From the NCBI GenBank assembly GCA_028023455.1, contig JAQFVV010012441.1, positions 4,771,911 through 4,835,910 of the forward strand: a stretch of 64,000 bases of DNA, given 5' to 3'. This DNA comes from Epiperipatus broadwayi (lineage: Eukaryota; Onychophora; Udeonychophora; Euonychophora; Peripatidae). Of the stretch, positions 1-13,082 are shown in pieces; the stretch's first letter is position 1, and the number at the start of each line of letters is the position of its first letter. A model generated the notes under the pieces. That model saw only the letters and a list, made by a program, of their open reading frames with translations, was not told where the DNA came from and did no database searches. The translations under genes were made by a program, and so were the position numbers.

Positions 1-1440
1 ATTGGCTATTAGACTGTTACTGTAGCTGTTAATTGTGAAAGAACAGAAGAAACAGAATTTATTTTATTTTATTTATTTTAAATGGTAAAATAATGTTTTA
101 TTTATGTTTATGATTTTGCAATGTTTACATTTCAGATGCATATTGTTTTACCTGTTTTATATGCTATTCTTTAGAAATGTTTTTTGGATTAATGTTTTCA
201 GAATATCAGTGTTCCCTTTTCCTTATAACTTATTTATTTATAAAATGTATATTATTATGTTGAATGCAGTATAAGTAGATGTATGGTTTTATTATATTAT
301 TTTATTGTTTGTTATTGCCTAATGTTAATTAAGATATGTTTAGCATTAATTATTTATCATTTTTCATACCTGTTAGTTATCATATTTTTGCTTAGAGAAC
401 ATAGATTTTATATCTCTCTTTGTAGGAATGCTTACTTTGTCAGTATTATTAGAGATTGCAGCTACTGATCTTATTATATTCATAGCGCATGATGCTTTAT
501 TAAAAGAACCATATTTAGTACTTTTATTCCTGATGGACATCCTCATCATTTCTTAACTAGGGACAAAGCCCTAGATTATCTTATTATTGCTCTCAAAGGT
601 AGGTACATTCACTTATGAGTTTTGCTATCATATATTAACTTGCCTTTTCTTAGTTATCTCAGTATAAATCTAGTTTGCAATTGGTGATGTATTTTATAAA
701 GTAAGTACAATATTTTATCAGCACTTTATTCTGGCAATTAAATTGTTTTATCAAGGTATTGTGGAACACCATTCTTATTTCTTGTAGCACTATTGCTGCA
801 TTTAGATGTGATTCTATATTGTTGATGTGAAGATCCTATATTTAAGCCTTGCTGAGTTAGGACATAATTATAAAAAAATAATTAATCTCAAAGTTTTAAA
901 TTGTATCATAGGCATAAATAGACATTATACACCACTCTTATCACTCCTTCATCACTGAATTAGTAAGCATGTATTTTTAAGTAATATGAAATATTTGTAA
1001 AAGGGACACTATTTATAAAAAGGACACTATCCATGTCTGAATGCTTTAATATATGAGAACTTTTGAGAATTTAAAGTAATAGATAGTTTATTTTGATCTT
1101 CTACATCATTTTATTTGGTCAAATTTATTTTTCATAAATCATGTTGTAATTTTAACTTCTGGTATGTTTTTGAAAGAAAGTAATGTTTGTGAAATCCCTT
1201 GCTTTGTAGATGTAAATGATATGTTATATTTGTGTGTTATTATTTGTATTTCTGTGAAATAAATATTTGTTTTTACAATTAAAGAATTTCTTATAGTTAT
1301 TTTTTCACATCATCCAGTCATTAACCATAAATCTAAATAATGACAAAAAAGAGTATATATTATATTAAGAATTTGTTATAAGAGTACATTAACATTGAAA
1401 TTAATAGAAGAATCACTTTATTGAATTCTATTTAAGTATT
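1..1440. other. AT-rich sequence, no gene seen
   Basis: No reading frame beyond chance length and no repeat family recognised. An AATAAA hexamer at 1258-1263, followed by a T-rich stretch, could be a polyadenylation signal of a transcript entering from the left, but no coding sequence supports that. Confidence 0.6.
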
Positions 1441-1745
1441 TTATCATCAGATTTTCAATGGTATGGATGGCTGAAAATTGGAGGTTGGAGTGGGTGGAAG
1501 CCTGTCCATTAAAGTTTAAGAATTTTATATTTTAATGTAAACTGAGCACTGATTATATATATATGTATGGGAGATAATAGTCTGGACCAACTGATGAGTG
1601 CTGGTTTAGCATGAAATATATCTATTAATGATTATTTATCTTTTCTGAATGTGTGTGGTCATGTGTATCAGTAGTATGAGATAGTATGAATAGTGAAGGG
1701 GCTTGAAAGTCCGAGTTCAAATCTCCTATATTTAAGTATTAGAAT
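1441..1745 (+). repeat. Half copy of fold-back repeat family M3
   Basis: This block matches the right arm of the complete palindrome at 32.8-33.4 kb and the split copy around 42.65-49.46 kb. Shared landmarks are a 'gatggctgaa' block, 'cctgtccattaaag', the CTGATGAGTGCTGG box and the terminal 'gcttgaaag...gttcaaa' segment. Only one arm is present, so it does not fold on itself here. It carries one of the best preserved M3 hammerhead cores. No protein is encoded; it is a non-autonomous dispersed repeat. Confidence 0.75.
1587..1632 (+). ncRNA. Hammerhead-ribozyme-like motif, M3 family
   Basis: CTGATGA at 1591-1597 and GAAA at 1613-1616 are both canonical. Stem II between them can form six pairs (with G-U wobbles) closed by a GTT loop. 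The helix I strand CCAA precedes the box, but the return strand here is TTAA-like, so only two strong pairs form. Other M3 copies have TTGG at that place. Probably a decayed ribozyme. Confidence 0.55.
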
Positions 1746-3718
1746 TAAATACAAGAATGTTGTATTTTGCTTAATAAAAATTTTGCATATTATTATTAGA
1801 GATCACTTTAGCCAATTTGGTTTGTTTATTAAATGTTCACTGTGTTTATTTGTTTAAAATTATTTTGCATAAATATTAAACCATATTTGATATTTGACAA
1901 TACATTTATATTATGAAAGGACTTAATTCAAACTTAAAAGATAATGAAATGGATCTATTCTATGATACTTAGAATGGCTTCAAAATCCCTTACCCATCCA
2001 TAATATCTAAATGTCATCCTATGAGTCTATTCTTCATCTTATTTTATATTAAGAAATTATGTTGTATTATAATAATAATATTACCATTGATTTAAAATAA
2101 AATTGTGATGAGATATTAACTTTGGGATAAATGAAAGTCTTACTTATTAGAGATAATTTATTTTATGATTAAAATCAATCACATTATCCTGAGATACCCT
2201 AATTTATTTTACACATCATCTTCTTTAAAGATTACTTTACTAAAAAAAGAAGCTATTATCAAAGTTGATAATTTTTGGTGGCAAACACTTAAGGCATAAT
2301 GTTTCATCTGATCATAGCAATCAGATGTGTATGAAATGGACATAAAAGATAGTAGTGGTAGTAGACATTTGTAAGAGAGGGATTTTAAATGTAATCTCAA
2401 TGGCATCTGCTTGTAATAATAGAAGTCTTGTATTTGTATTACAGCGAGTCAAGAGCTTTTCTTTTAATTTATTAATAATATTACTTGATATTTTAATGAT
2501 ATTTTATTGTAATTGCTTACTCCAGTATCTCTTCTTATTGTGGAATATGAAATTTATATTTTACAAATGAACTGAGCATACTAACATCATTATTTTTGGC
2601 TTATATTATATTATATCATTATCACTTAGTCTTAGTGATGACATTTTTTTTCATAATTCTTTTAGGTTACAATTTGGCAGTTTGCTCATTTTTTCTTCAT
2701 TTCTTTGGGTTACAATTTATATATTAAAATGAAAAATAGGTGAAACAAATTCACTGCAAAGTAATGTCTTCTATAGCACAACTTTATAGAGCAAGAATGA
2801 ACTCAAACAATCTTCAGCAAATAGTCTGGTAAAAAATGTTCTATTTCAATTATTCTCTAGCTAACAACGCCAAATAAGGTGATATATGGTAAACTTTTTA
2901 TTACTTTTTATACATATTTTAACTATTATATTACCTATTAAATATTAAATTTTAAATAAAAATAAATTATACTAAATACAACTGAAAATTTTAAAACTCA
3001 TATAATGCTATACCTGAAAATTGTAGAAATGAGATTGTTCTGAATATATGATACTTGTGTGTAAATTCACATATCTTATTAAACCATTTAATTCTATGTT
3101 AATTAAGTTTATCTAAGTTTAGTTACCATTTCTTATTTTTTATCATAAACATATTTAAATATCATAGAAGATGACACTGTCTTATACACTTGTGCACATA
3201 ATTTAGACATAAAACCAAAGCTTCCATTTATGTATTATGAATAGACACCTAGCCATGCTAATAAATGTTTTAAAAGAATGCACAGTCTATCCATTCATAA
3301 TATGTACTATTAAATAAATAAATATTCATTTAAAACGCTAGTCATAAGAGTATCATCCTATTTAAAAGGTAGATTGCTAAATCAGTTTATTGCTTATAAA
3401 GGTTTGAGTTATATATCTTAAGGCAGAGAAATCATTTAATTTTTAATGAATTATGATAATGAGATGTTTACTCTGCACTGTGATATATAATTCAAATTTT
3501 TACAAGTAATGTGCTGATTTATACCTCTGGCTTTTAATTATGATTATGCTATGTCTAAAACTGTCAATGAATGTTGGTTTATTTCATAATGGACAATAAT
3601 ATTAAGTTGACTGCCTGGTTTTGATTATATTTATTAATACAGAGTACTGTCTATTCATAGAGAATTGATAAAAGGGAAGTTATGTTCATCTAAATTACAC
3701 ATACACACACATATATAT
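1746..3718. other. AT-rich sequence, no feature seen
   Basis: Only short chance frames on both strands; no repeat shared with the rest of the window was recognised. Confidence 0.5.
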
Positions 3719-4024
3719 ATATTCCAAACAACGGTAAACAATTTATAATACAATATAAATAAAAACTCAATAAAAACTCATAAAGAAATATTTTCGATTA
3801 TATTCATAATCATTTTCAACTCAACTTTCAAAATAAATAAAAACTCATAAAGAAATATTTTCGATTATATTCATAATCATTTTCAACTCAACTTTCAAAA
3901 TGGATCATTTTGAAAGTTGAGTTGAAAATGATTATGAATATAATCGAAAATATTTCTTTATGAGTTTTTATTGAGTTTTTATTTATATTGTATTATAAAT
4001 TGTTTACCGTTGTTTGGAATATAT
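3719..4024. repeat. Fold-back element with internally duplicated left arm
   Basis: Two inverted arms of about 110-120 bp meet near 3902-3906. The left arm contains a 67-bp direct duplication (the block with 'aagaaatattttcgatta' occurs at about 3782 and again at about 3849), so the left side is one unit longer than the right. Outer ends are 'attccaaacaacggtaaac' and its complement. The element is bordered by an (AT)n run. No open frame. Confidence 0.85.
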
Positions 4025-7000
4025 TTAAGTTTCGTTATTGTATTATTGATATTAGCGGACATTTATTTTGTTTTTTATATATATAAATGAGATGTTTTTT
4101 TTAAAAATTATATATATATATTGTGCCAACCGATATTTGATGTTAGTAAGTGGTGGAATGTCAATTATAATTTTTATTCTATTTTATTATTTTAAATTAG
4201 TTTTAATAGGTAAATATAATAGCCTAAGATCATTGAAATAGGTTGCTATGACAATGAAATATTAAAGCAAGAAATCCTTTATTATTATTACAACATAAAA
4301 TTATAAATTAAATTTATTCAATAAAATGCATCTGCAAATAAGAAAGTTTATAACTTTGATAAAATTATTATTGTTTCTCTATGCGATATATTTTATTTAT
4401 TCCATTCACAAGAAGTAGATTATAAATAATATACATGAATATTTAATGTATTAGGTGTGTCTGTTGTTATGTTTGTATGGTATATATATATTTATATATT
4501 TTATTGGAATGGTATATCTTAAATACATATTTCCAATGCAATAATGTGAGAATATAGTTGTGAATTGTTTTAGTTTGTTTTGAGTTGTAAGAGTATTATT
4601 TGAGTTTTAAAATATGAATATTAGTTACTATAGATAATAATTATAAAATATTTATTTTTTAAATTTTATTATTAATATTTTAAAAGAGATTTTAAGTATG
4701 CAATGCTGGGCAATTTTAGTATTAGAATAAATAAATAGTGTTATCTTTGTTTTGGTGACATCATTGGCAAGAGGTTATAAGATCAAATGATTCCAGTTTA
4801 ATCTCTGATGTTCTGACTTGCATATAAGTTAATCTAAATTCTTTTATATATTTTTTAAAATTTATTTTGGAAGTATTTTCTTGATAATCACAATAATGAT
4901 GGAGTAGAAAGGATTATATTTGTCCAGGAAACTGAACAGGATTATTGAAAATTTGTTAAATGAAGTAAAAAGTAATTTATAGCAGTCAAATTTGGCTTAA
5001 TATTTCACTACTGAAAATGATTATCTTATGTAAACAAATGTTTTAATAATGAAACATAAAAGCTAACAACATACTGCTATATGTAAGAATTGTTCCCATT
5101 TGCAGATATAATTTTATAACACCAATGGGATAATTATGACATAGGATTTAAACCAGTTTATTTTTACATCCTATTGTCTATAAGTAGAAACTGGCATCTG
5201 TTTATTCACAGTGTCATTACTATATATTAAATACTTGCCAAAAGAAAGGTAAAATTCAATACTTTGAGAATATTGGAATAAGCATTGTTTTGGATAATTG
5301 TTTATGATAATTTAACTTTGTTTGAATTAGTAAATGTTATTAAAATACAGTTTTTATGATAGACATTGGAATTATTGAATTTCTTTGAAGTGTCATATAG
5401 GAATATGGTGATCAGATAGTATGTTAATATGTGCTTTATTTGTGTGTTTCTTGGTATAATATTTGTAAATATTATTGATTATTATATATTAAGTTAGTTA
5501 ATCATTTGTTTTATATATGAGAAAATAAAAGGAAGTTAAACTTAGTTTAAATTTACCTTTATATCATAAATTTTAATAGTTTTACTCTTCTCTTTAAAAT
5601 ATTCATTGACTGCAAATTATTTTTGGATATATCTGTTATAAGTAGTGAAAATCAAAAAGAATTGTATTGTAATAATTACTCATTGATATTTTATTTGGAA
5701 AATAAGATGAACAATAATCAAATTTATAATTATGTTTTATATTAATCAATTACTGAATTATGAATATTATAGAACTGTCACTAATATTCTTGCATTTTAA
5801 ACAGGGTACATGTGCTTCAACATTTTTGTTTCACACAAGTTTTATATATCATATATTAAATATTATATAGGTGAATTTTTGATATATAAACACCTATTGT
5901 CACAAACATTTATTGTATATTTGCCATTATTTTTTTATATACTTATTGTTAATAAATTTTAAATTCATTTAAACAAATAAAGTTGTTTTAGTTGTCATTC
6001 AATTAACAATGAAAATCTATTGGCTAATACATTTTTTATACATAGTGGTCATGTATTGACTTACACCATGTAATTTATGACAAAGAGCCATAATATATTC
6101 CAAGAGTTAAACAATAGGATTGGTAAGTGTATATATTATTATATATTATTTTCTTTATAGCAATTCCAATAAATTATCATTTAAACTGGATATACATTTT
6201 AATATAATAATATATTAATTAATTTGGTATTGCTAGATGTTTAATAATTAATTAGAAGATCACCATAATTATTTTAATAGTTATAAGAAATAGTTATTTT
6301 TGAATAAAAAAATTTATATTAGAGCTAATTTGATAATTTATAAAATATAAAAAGTATTAATTATTTAATGCAAAACAAAGGAGATTATAATTGGATGTTT
6401 GCTTATTCTTTCAATTTATTATTTATTAGCTGCACATTATGATAACTTAGTATTCAGTTAGAAAATGCTAATCTTATCATAGTATAAAATTGGTAATCAC
6501 ATACATTGAAATTGGTATTTGAATTATATTAAATAGAATGATTTACTTTGATTAGGATTTAAAAGTCATTGGTGCAGGTTGTACATCTAATTTAAGTATT
6601 AACTTATTAATGTTACCATTTACTTATAATAGAATATTAATAATACTATGCAAATTAGGGTTATTATAATTTAGAGTTTAATTTGTTATGATTTGTTAAT
6701 CGTATTTCTATAAGTGACAAATAAATCCTTTCATTTATTTCAAATCATCATGATTGGATATTGTAAATTATAAGTTTTTTTCCAGGTATTGATTTTTATT
6801 TTATGTTATTATACCTGGATTATGTGATGAGGTATGTTAGATGAATTGATTTTATGTATTGTATTTTATTATAGTTTTGTATTGTAGACATGAAATAAAT
6901 ATATTTTGTTAATCTATGCAAATCAAATTCGTTTGCAGTGACAAAAACTAATTTTCATTCTTCGTTTACATTACAGAGTTATCATTCTATTGTTGATAAT

Positions 7001-8494
7001 TTTCCATAATAGATTTTATTTATTAAATATTTAATACCAGTAATGTGGTTAAATCTATAAATCTCATTCATTTTAATTTCTTATTCTGGTACTGAAGTTA
7101 CAACATATTATTTCTACCACATTATTAGAGTATTTATTAAATTTCTTAACCATGAAACTTTGTAACAGAATTAACTCGAATTATAATTAAATTTACATTG
7201 TTACACTATATATATATTCCCAAAAAAGAAAAGGTGTAAAAATAAAATTGTGTGTAGGGCAGATGAAACTTTGGCTAAACATTGAATAGGTAAAAGACCC
7301 TCATTATTCATTGATCAGTAATTGGATGATTAGCAAGGGTTGCTAAGAATTAGCTGCTTGAAAGTTTAATATTAATCTGTTCAAAATGTAAAAAAAAAAA
7401 TTAAAATTTTTATAAATATATGATGACTATTAAGTCTAAATTTATTTCTATATGCCTCTCATTGAGTTTTTCAAGTCTTATGAAAGATATTTTCTATGTA
7501 GTAAGCTTTGTTATTATTTTGTAACGGTTGCATGCGGATATAATTTTATATAAATGGATAGGAAGATGATCAAAGTATACTTTTCATTGTGGAAGGGCAA
7601 AAATATTGAAATTAGAGTAATTTTTGAGAAAAAAATGTTTACAATTGACAGAGATTTGAAAAATGTACAATGAGTCAGTATATATATATAGTTACGGAGC
7701 TGACAAAAAACTGATTTTAATTACTTCGTATCACCTCTTGTAAAATAATTAACTAATTGTTTGAGATAAGTGTTTCAAATAATAAAACAAAATTGTTATC
7801 TTTTATATTAAAATATGCAAGTGAAATATCAATAAATTTACATACATAATTTTATTATGCTAATAAACTGACCCTTTCTAATAATAGTTTTATATTACAT
7901 CGACATAGAAAACAAATGGTCGGTAAATATTTAAATTTGCAACATCCACCACATGACTTTTTAGCAAATTAATTTAATTTTGCTATAAAAGTTTTAAATT
8001 GCTTTTTATAATTATATTCCAATTTTTAAATGGAGAGTTTTAACATACAGAAAATGTACTTAGTGAGTTTTATTCACACATACATAACCATTAGAAATCA
8101 GTCAACACTTAGACAATTCCAATATAGATAACAATCACGAATTACAAACAGTTGCCAAGGTAACCTACTTTTAGCAATAGATGTGAAATCCGTATATATA
8201 TATATATTTAAAATTATCCAAAGTTATACTTTTTTAAAATAGTCAATAAAATTTGCAATTTAATAAAAGTTTCCTTGTTGTAATATTTATAATATGATGA
8301 GTTACTTTGATACGTCATCATCGAGAATTACTATATAAAACTGGACCAATAGTGTTATTTCTTTGACAAGGATTTTTATTTCTCTAAAACACATTTAAAT
8401 TCCGTTAGTTGAAAGCTGAGCAAGGAACCTTGAACTTTTGAGACCATAACTTTTTCCAACTAGTCTAATCTATTTAGATAAAACTATCAATTAA
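4025..8494. other. AT-rich sequence, no feature seen
   Basis: Short (TA)n runs (for example near 4105, 7210, 7682 and 8196) are the only simple structure noted. No frame worth reporting and no dispersed repeat recognised. Confidence 0.5.
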
Positions 8495-8538
8495 CGATCA
8501 CTTTTGTAGAACTTCACGATCACTTTTGTAGAACTTCT
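8495..8538 (+). repeat. 22-bp unit repeated twice
   Basis: The unit containing 'gatcacttttgtagaact' occurs twice head to tail with no substitution. A minor tandem duplication. Confidence 0.85.
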
Positions 8539-8569
8539 GGCTTCTTGACGTAATATATATATATATAGA

Positions 8570-8790
8570 ACACAATAAAAACAATAGATATAATGGTAAT
8601 GAACTATTATATATATCAGAATTACCCCAAATTCACAACATAATCAGATTACCCAAAAAATATAAACTCTAAAACACAAACAATGGTTTCCTTCCTACAA
8701 GCAGATTTCTTAAGACTAAAGAAACTACAAAATAACAACATATAAAACTAAACATGCCCTGATTCCACTTACATTCTATACATCCTTAAT
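8570..8790 (-). mobile_element. PLE 3' end, minus-strand member of an inverted pair
   Basis: This segment is homologous in reverse complement to the DNA at 9285-9450 and to 18.2-18.4 kb. Read on the minus strand it holds the degraded hammerhead region of that family, near 8680-8735: GAAACC is present, but the first box reads TTAAGAA and helix I is damaged. Together with the plus-strand partner it forms an outward-facing head-to-head PLE dimer with about 250 bp of unrelated-looking DNA between. Confidence 0.6.
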
Positions 8791-9039
8791 ATTAAAAAAA
8801 AAAATTAGTTAATTGCTTCAAAATCATAAATTTTTAATAATAAAGAGTCTTTAATTTTTTTTTTTTCATTTCTCTCAAAGAAGACAAAAATAGTCTCATC
8901 AAATTAATAGTGTGTTCTGTATGTTTTTCATGAATATTTATTTCTAACCTTACTTTTAAATCCCTTTATTTTTTCATTTACACTAAAACTACTCTGGACA
9001 AATGAAAGAATAAAGACATATAAAAGTAGGTTTAGAAAT

Positions 9040-9480
9040 AGATATCTTAGTTCTGTTTTATATAGCCATGATTTTAAAAGATACAGGTCAAACTATTAAT
9101 TTTGGTAAGGCTGAAATTATCTACTTTGAGAGAAATGAAATAAAAAGAATAAATAACCTTTATTATTCAAAAAATTATAATTCTAAAGCAATTAAGTTAT
9201 TTAAAAATTATTTCAATATTAAGGATGTATGGGATGAAAGTGGCATTGTGAATAATATTCAGTTTAAACACATTGTTATTTTGTAGTTCTTTATACTTGA
9301 GAAGTCTACTTGTAGCAGTGAAACCATTGGTTGTATTTTAGAATTTATATTTTTTGATTAGTCTGGCTGAGTTATGAATTTGAAGTAACTTTAATTATTT
9401 TATTGACTAGTTTAGCTTTAGACTTTTAATGTTTATATTTATTCATACACACCCACATATAGATATTTAAACAAAATTAT
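9040..9480 (+). mobile_element. PLE 3' end with GIY-YIG C-terminal coding remnant
   Basis: The frame at 9068-9286 (about 70 codons) reads like the end of a PLE protein, after the GIY-YIG core. It has a 'DTGQTINFGKAEIIYFE' segment corresponding to 'DSGHKIDFSSTRIISR' in the better preserved PLE at 45-49 kb, then a lysine/asparagine-rich tail. The catalytic GIY-YIG residues themselves lie upstream and are lost. The stop is followed within about 10 bp by the hammerhead motif and then by a 3' untranslated stretch. Only the extreme 3' end of the element is present. Identification rests on short similarity and on the ribozyme context. Confidence 0.6.
9293..9336 (+). ncRNA. Hammerhead ribozyme candidate, PLE 3' end
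   Basis: Order: helix I strand ATAC (9293-9296), core box TTGAGAA (9297-9303), stem II, GAAA (9320-9323), helix III ACC/GGT with loop ATT, H17 = T at 9332, return strand GTAT (9333-9336). Helix I pairs at four of four positions. Stem II has one A-C mismatch. The core differs from CUGANGA by U at position 3 and A at position 8, which would still pair with each other. The copy at 18.26 kb has ACAC/GTGT in the same helix, a compensatory change. Confidence 0.7.
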
Positions 9481-10025
9481 TTGTATGTCCTTTTATATTT
9501 CAGCCACAAGTCAGATCAGAGACTTTATTGCAGAAAAAGTGATATTGGACATAAAAGATGTATTAAATATTCATAATGCCATTAACACAGGTATTTTTTC
9601 AACTATCAGGTTTTCCATTTTCCTCATCTTTGCAGTCTGGCTGACAAGACGCAAATTTAATTTTGATAACAGACTCTCTTCATCAGAGAAACCCTGATAC
9701 AAATACTTAAAAACATTCGTGCCAGAGACCAAACTCTAGCACCAGACTGGCTATACAAAGAGACCTGGTGCAAGATCAGTATTACAAACAAATAGTGTCT
9801 TACTTCCTCAACTGATTATTCTAGCCTACATAGTGCAAACCTACTCAAGCTTCAAGTACAAGACAATACCACTCATGTAATTTAATTAAGGTAATAAATA
9901 TTTAAAAAAAAAAAAGAATGGTTGAAATATAAAAGATAAGTTTTACATACAAGTAATTTTGTTTGTCTGTTATTTTTTGTATAATTTTTTTTTAGTTTGT
10001 CTTCGTATGTTTTTTCTATACATAT
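9481..10025. other. Locally GC-richer stretch, no recognised gene
   Basis: Between about 9600 and 9850 the base composition is clearly less AT-rich than its surroundings. A frame of about 42 codons (about 9675-9800, plus strand) contains 'LIQILKNIRARDQTLAPDW' and then stops. It could be a fragment of an unknown repeat or a decayed exon; I do not recognise it. The rest of the stretch is plain AT-rich DNA. Confidence 0.4.
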
Positions 10026-10029
10026 ATGT

Positions 10030-10240
10030 TATATATAGAGCTCGCAAATAAGCTCTTAACAAGCTTTGCAGAATATCCCCAACCCAGACCGCTTTCTGCT
10101 ACCGGCTTCCTCAGTGAGGTGCTAGGATAGCTTATTTGTGATTTCTATATATAACATCTGTATTACAAGCTTTTTAAATTAAGTCATGTGACATATGACT
10201 TGATTTCTTTGTGTTATATATAAATGAAAACCGAATGCAA
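10030..10240 (-). repeat. Fold-back family M2 copy
   Basis: It shares 'gagctcgcaaataagctctt', 'caagctt', the gap around 'gaatatc' and the 'cttgatttctttgt' end with copies at 15.06, 35.2 and 36.4 kb. An inner inverted pair lies around the ribozyme-like segment. The arms are short because part of the right arm is missing. Bordered by TATATA on both sides. Confidence 0.8.
10083..10118 (-). ncRNA. Hammerhead ribozyme candidate, M2 family
   Basis: On the minus strand: helix I strand CTCA, canonical box CTGAGGA (10114-10108), a short stem II with a GC/GC pair, canonical GAAA (10096-10093), four bases, then U16.1 and C17 (10088-10087), then the return strand TGGG (10086-10083) pairing with CTCA (one G-U). 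Helix III (AGCGGT) is not self-pairing in this copy; in the 35.2 kb copy it is ACTGGT. Confidence 0.65.
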
Positions 10241-10839
10241 GTGATTTTTTTTGTTGCATCCCAACTTTGACGCTGAAATACTTTCATTAAATATATCAAT
10301 ACATTTATTTTAAAAGTTTTTCTGTTCTGATTAGAAAATTTATGTCCGATTAATAGTATGACCAAAGTTTGAAAACAATTTTCAATGAGGTTTTAAACAA
10401 GCTTAAAGTATTTACTTCATGCACTTAACTCAGAAATAATCAGATTTTTAATCAATGGTAGATAATTGTATATTTATCTAAAACAAACAGAAATAATGTT
10501 ATTGTAAAAGTCATTGTTCTCAATGTATTTTTTAAGAAATTGTGAACTATTTAAGGCATTTTTTACCGGTATACTGACTCTGTTAAATAGAAACTGCTAT
10601 GTTTGATGTGATCTCAACTGATTTCCTAAGCAGCTATCGACTCAGTTTTGTTGACACAAAAAATATGCATAAAAAGTTAATTACTTTTTCATCTGATTAC
10701 TATAATACTGTAATTTTTTGTGTAAATAAATAATCTTAATTGATTACATATTTATGTGGTGTTTAATATATATATGATTATAATGACATGGCTAATTATT
10801 TAATTTTGAAATAAAATATATGCTTTTTTCTCCTTTCAC
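10241..10839. other. AT-rich sequence, no feature seen
   Basis: A small inverted element end shared with M2 ('gtcatgtgacatatgac') precedes this stretch; nothing else recognised. Confidence 0.5.
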
Positions 10840-11215
10840 AGCTAGTCAAATCTTTCCAATCAGTTAAATACCTGATCATTATATTCCATATCACCTAACA
10901 TATGATAAACCACTAAACATCACATGATCACCATCTCCTACTAGCACATAATTGTTATTAAACAATTCAAAACAGAGCAAAACTCTCCATACAGTAGTGC
11001 CATCTTGTGCCAATGAGAGCAATCAATGGATGCCAGAAGGCTTGTGCATAAAATCCCTATCTAGTGCCTACTCATCCAATATCCCCATACTAGATAGGGA
11101 TTTTATGCACAAGCCTTCTAGCATCCATTGATTGCTCTTGTTGGCACAAGATGGCACTACTGTATGGAGAGTTATTGCTTTGTTTTGAATTGTTTACTAA
11201 CATATGATCACATAA
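10840..11215. repeat. Fold-back family M1, complete palindrome
   Basis: Inverted arms of roughly 115 bp (about 10961-11076 and 11089-11200) contain the family landmarks 'atcaatggatgccagaagg', 'cttgtgcataaaatccc' and 'caatatcccc' near the centre. The outer region includes 'aaacatcacatgatcacc', shared with the M1 copies at 52.6 and 57.0 kb. The ribozyme half that follows 'caatatcccc' in longer M1 copies is deleted at the centre. Confidence 0.85.
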
Positions 11216-11499
11216 AAAATACACTTATTATATTATGCTAAGTTACTTATTTTTATTTAATTCCAAATAATTATGTTTCAAAAAATATTAAATACTACTT
11301 GATTTAAGAATTTAATTTAATTTTTAAAAATCTGATCTTATAAATTATAAGATTAAAATTAAACACACGAAAGTGAAATTATATTTCATCATGGCTTCTG
11401 AACTATAATTAAATAACCAAATATTTTGTTTGACTAAACCAAACTTACTTTATTTATAAATTATTCTCTTTCTAAAATAAATAATAAATTTATCTGTAT
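11216..11499. other. AT-rich sequence, no feature seen
   Basis: Nothing recognised. Confidence 0.4.
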
Positions 11500-11725
11500 A
11501 TATATTGTATTGTTCATTGATACATTCTCATAAATAAATATGTTATTATAACATAAGAAATACGTATATTGGTGATTATTTATCTTTTCAACATATATGT
11601 GTTCAAGTGTATCAGTGTTATCATATAGAATGGAGAGTGGTTGGTGAGTCATGTGAAGGTCTGTGCTCATATACACCGCATATTACACATATAGATACAG
11701 GTATATAATAAGTCTGTATTTCAGT
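11500..11725. repeat. M3-family fragment with partial inverted ends
   Basis: Contains 'gattatttatcttttc', 'gtgtatcagt' and 'gtctgtgctcatatac', also found in M3 copies and in the small insertion at 27.50 kb. No complete arm and no ribozyme core. Confidence 0.6.
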
Positions 11726-13082
11726 TATTATAACATTTTATAAATATTATTAATAAATAAATCGATAGTCAAATGATTAATATATAATTACTAAAATTAA
11801 TCATACCAAATTACTCTCCCATATATATATATATGGTTTCTAATATTAAATATATATATATATAATTATTTGAAGCAATATTAATTCTTAATACACCATC
11901 TAGAGACGTCTTGCAAAATTTTACATATTATGATATCTTAGCATAACATAAGTTTCAAGTACCAGAAACATAGCCATAATATTTTTATTTAAATATCATA
12001 CTATGCAAAAATTTAAATTTAAATTAGAAATAAATTCAATGCAGCTTTTTAAAGATTCTTTTATACACATAAATAATTTAATATCTAACTAAATAATTAT
12101 GTTATTATTTAAATTGACATTAATTCTTCATTTATGATCAAGAGAATATTTCAAAATTTCATCCACTACCATACTAATAATGCAACTAATCTTAGCAAGA
12201 CATGTTTTAGGCAATGCTTTCATCCCTTACTCTGAAAATGACTGATGTTCTAGCAACATACTGGTATTATTCATACTTAAATTTCATCTCTATGTTTAAT
12301 TTAATCTTCTAACATCATAATAATAATGCACAAGACAAAACCTATATAAAACACTTTTTTCCATAAATAATCTTATACAAGCATATAAAGAAATAATTTA
12401 ATAAAAATATAAATATATAATTATTTGATGTTCTGTATTTATCATCTGGAGAATTTCTAAATCTTTTTACATTATTGTATTAATAAAAGTCAAAATTCTT
12501 TACATGATACATTTTTAGGCTACAATCAACATACTTTCTACCAATAATGATTAATAATCTTTCTGAAATTAAAAGGTAGTTCTTATCAATAAGGGAATGT
12601 TAAAAATATTACCATTAGAGAAAATGTGAGTATTTAATGTCAACTTTTCAATCTTGATGTTGATTACATTGAACAATCAATTAGCAGTATCTAATCAAAG
12701 ATCTTCTGTTATTGTAAGATGTGTTATTGAATAATGAATGGCTAGTTATTGTTTATAATAAAAAATAATATATAGTTGATTACTCTATGAATTTCCTTCT
12801 GCTTTTGTATTTTAGTATATTTAGGCATATAATCTTGGATAAGATCCAGATGTCTGGAGATTTTCATAACATTAGTATTTTCTCTATACTAATTGTGATA
12901 TTATGATGACATATGATTTGCACAATTACACTTTGATTTGTAGAAAACCACATATATTATTTCACAATGATTTTTTTTATTTGAATTTCTATAAATAGCT
13001 GAAATTGTATTTAAGTTAGAAGTTTCACCAGAAAATGATTGTAATTTAATGATTTCCTATCTCTCTCCCCATATGCATTTCC
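11726..13082. other. AT-rich sequence, no feature seen
   Basis: Short (TA)n tracts near 11820 and 11852. No gene or dispersed repeat recognised. Confidence 0.5.

Noticed and set aside
1258-1263. AATAAA as the end of a host gene
   Set aside because: AATAAA is very common in DNA this AT-rich, and no exon could be read upstream.
9485-9697. 70-codon frame with a hydrophobic segment
   Set aside because: No recognisable motif, no splice or promoter context, and the length is unremarkable for this composition.
9630-9700. CTGATGA on the minus strand, with ATCAAAAT downstream, resembling a hammerhead
   Set aside because: No stem II and no helix I return strand could be paired, so it was not called.
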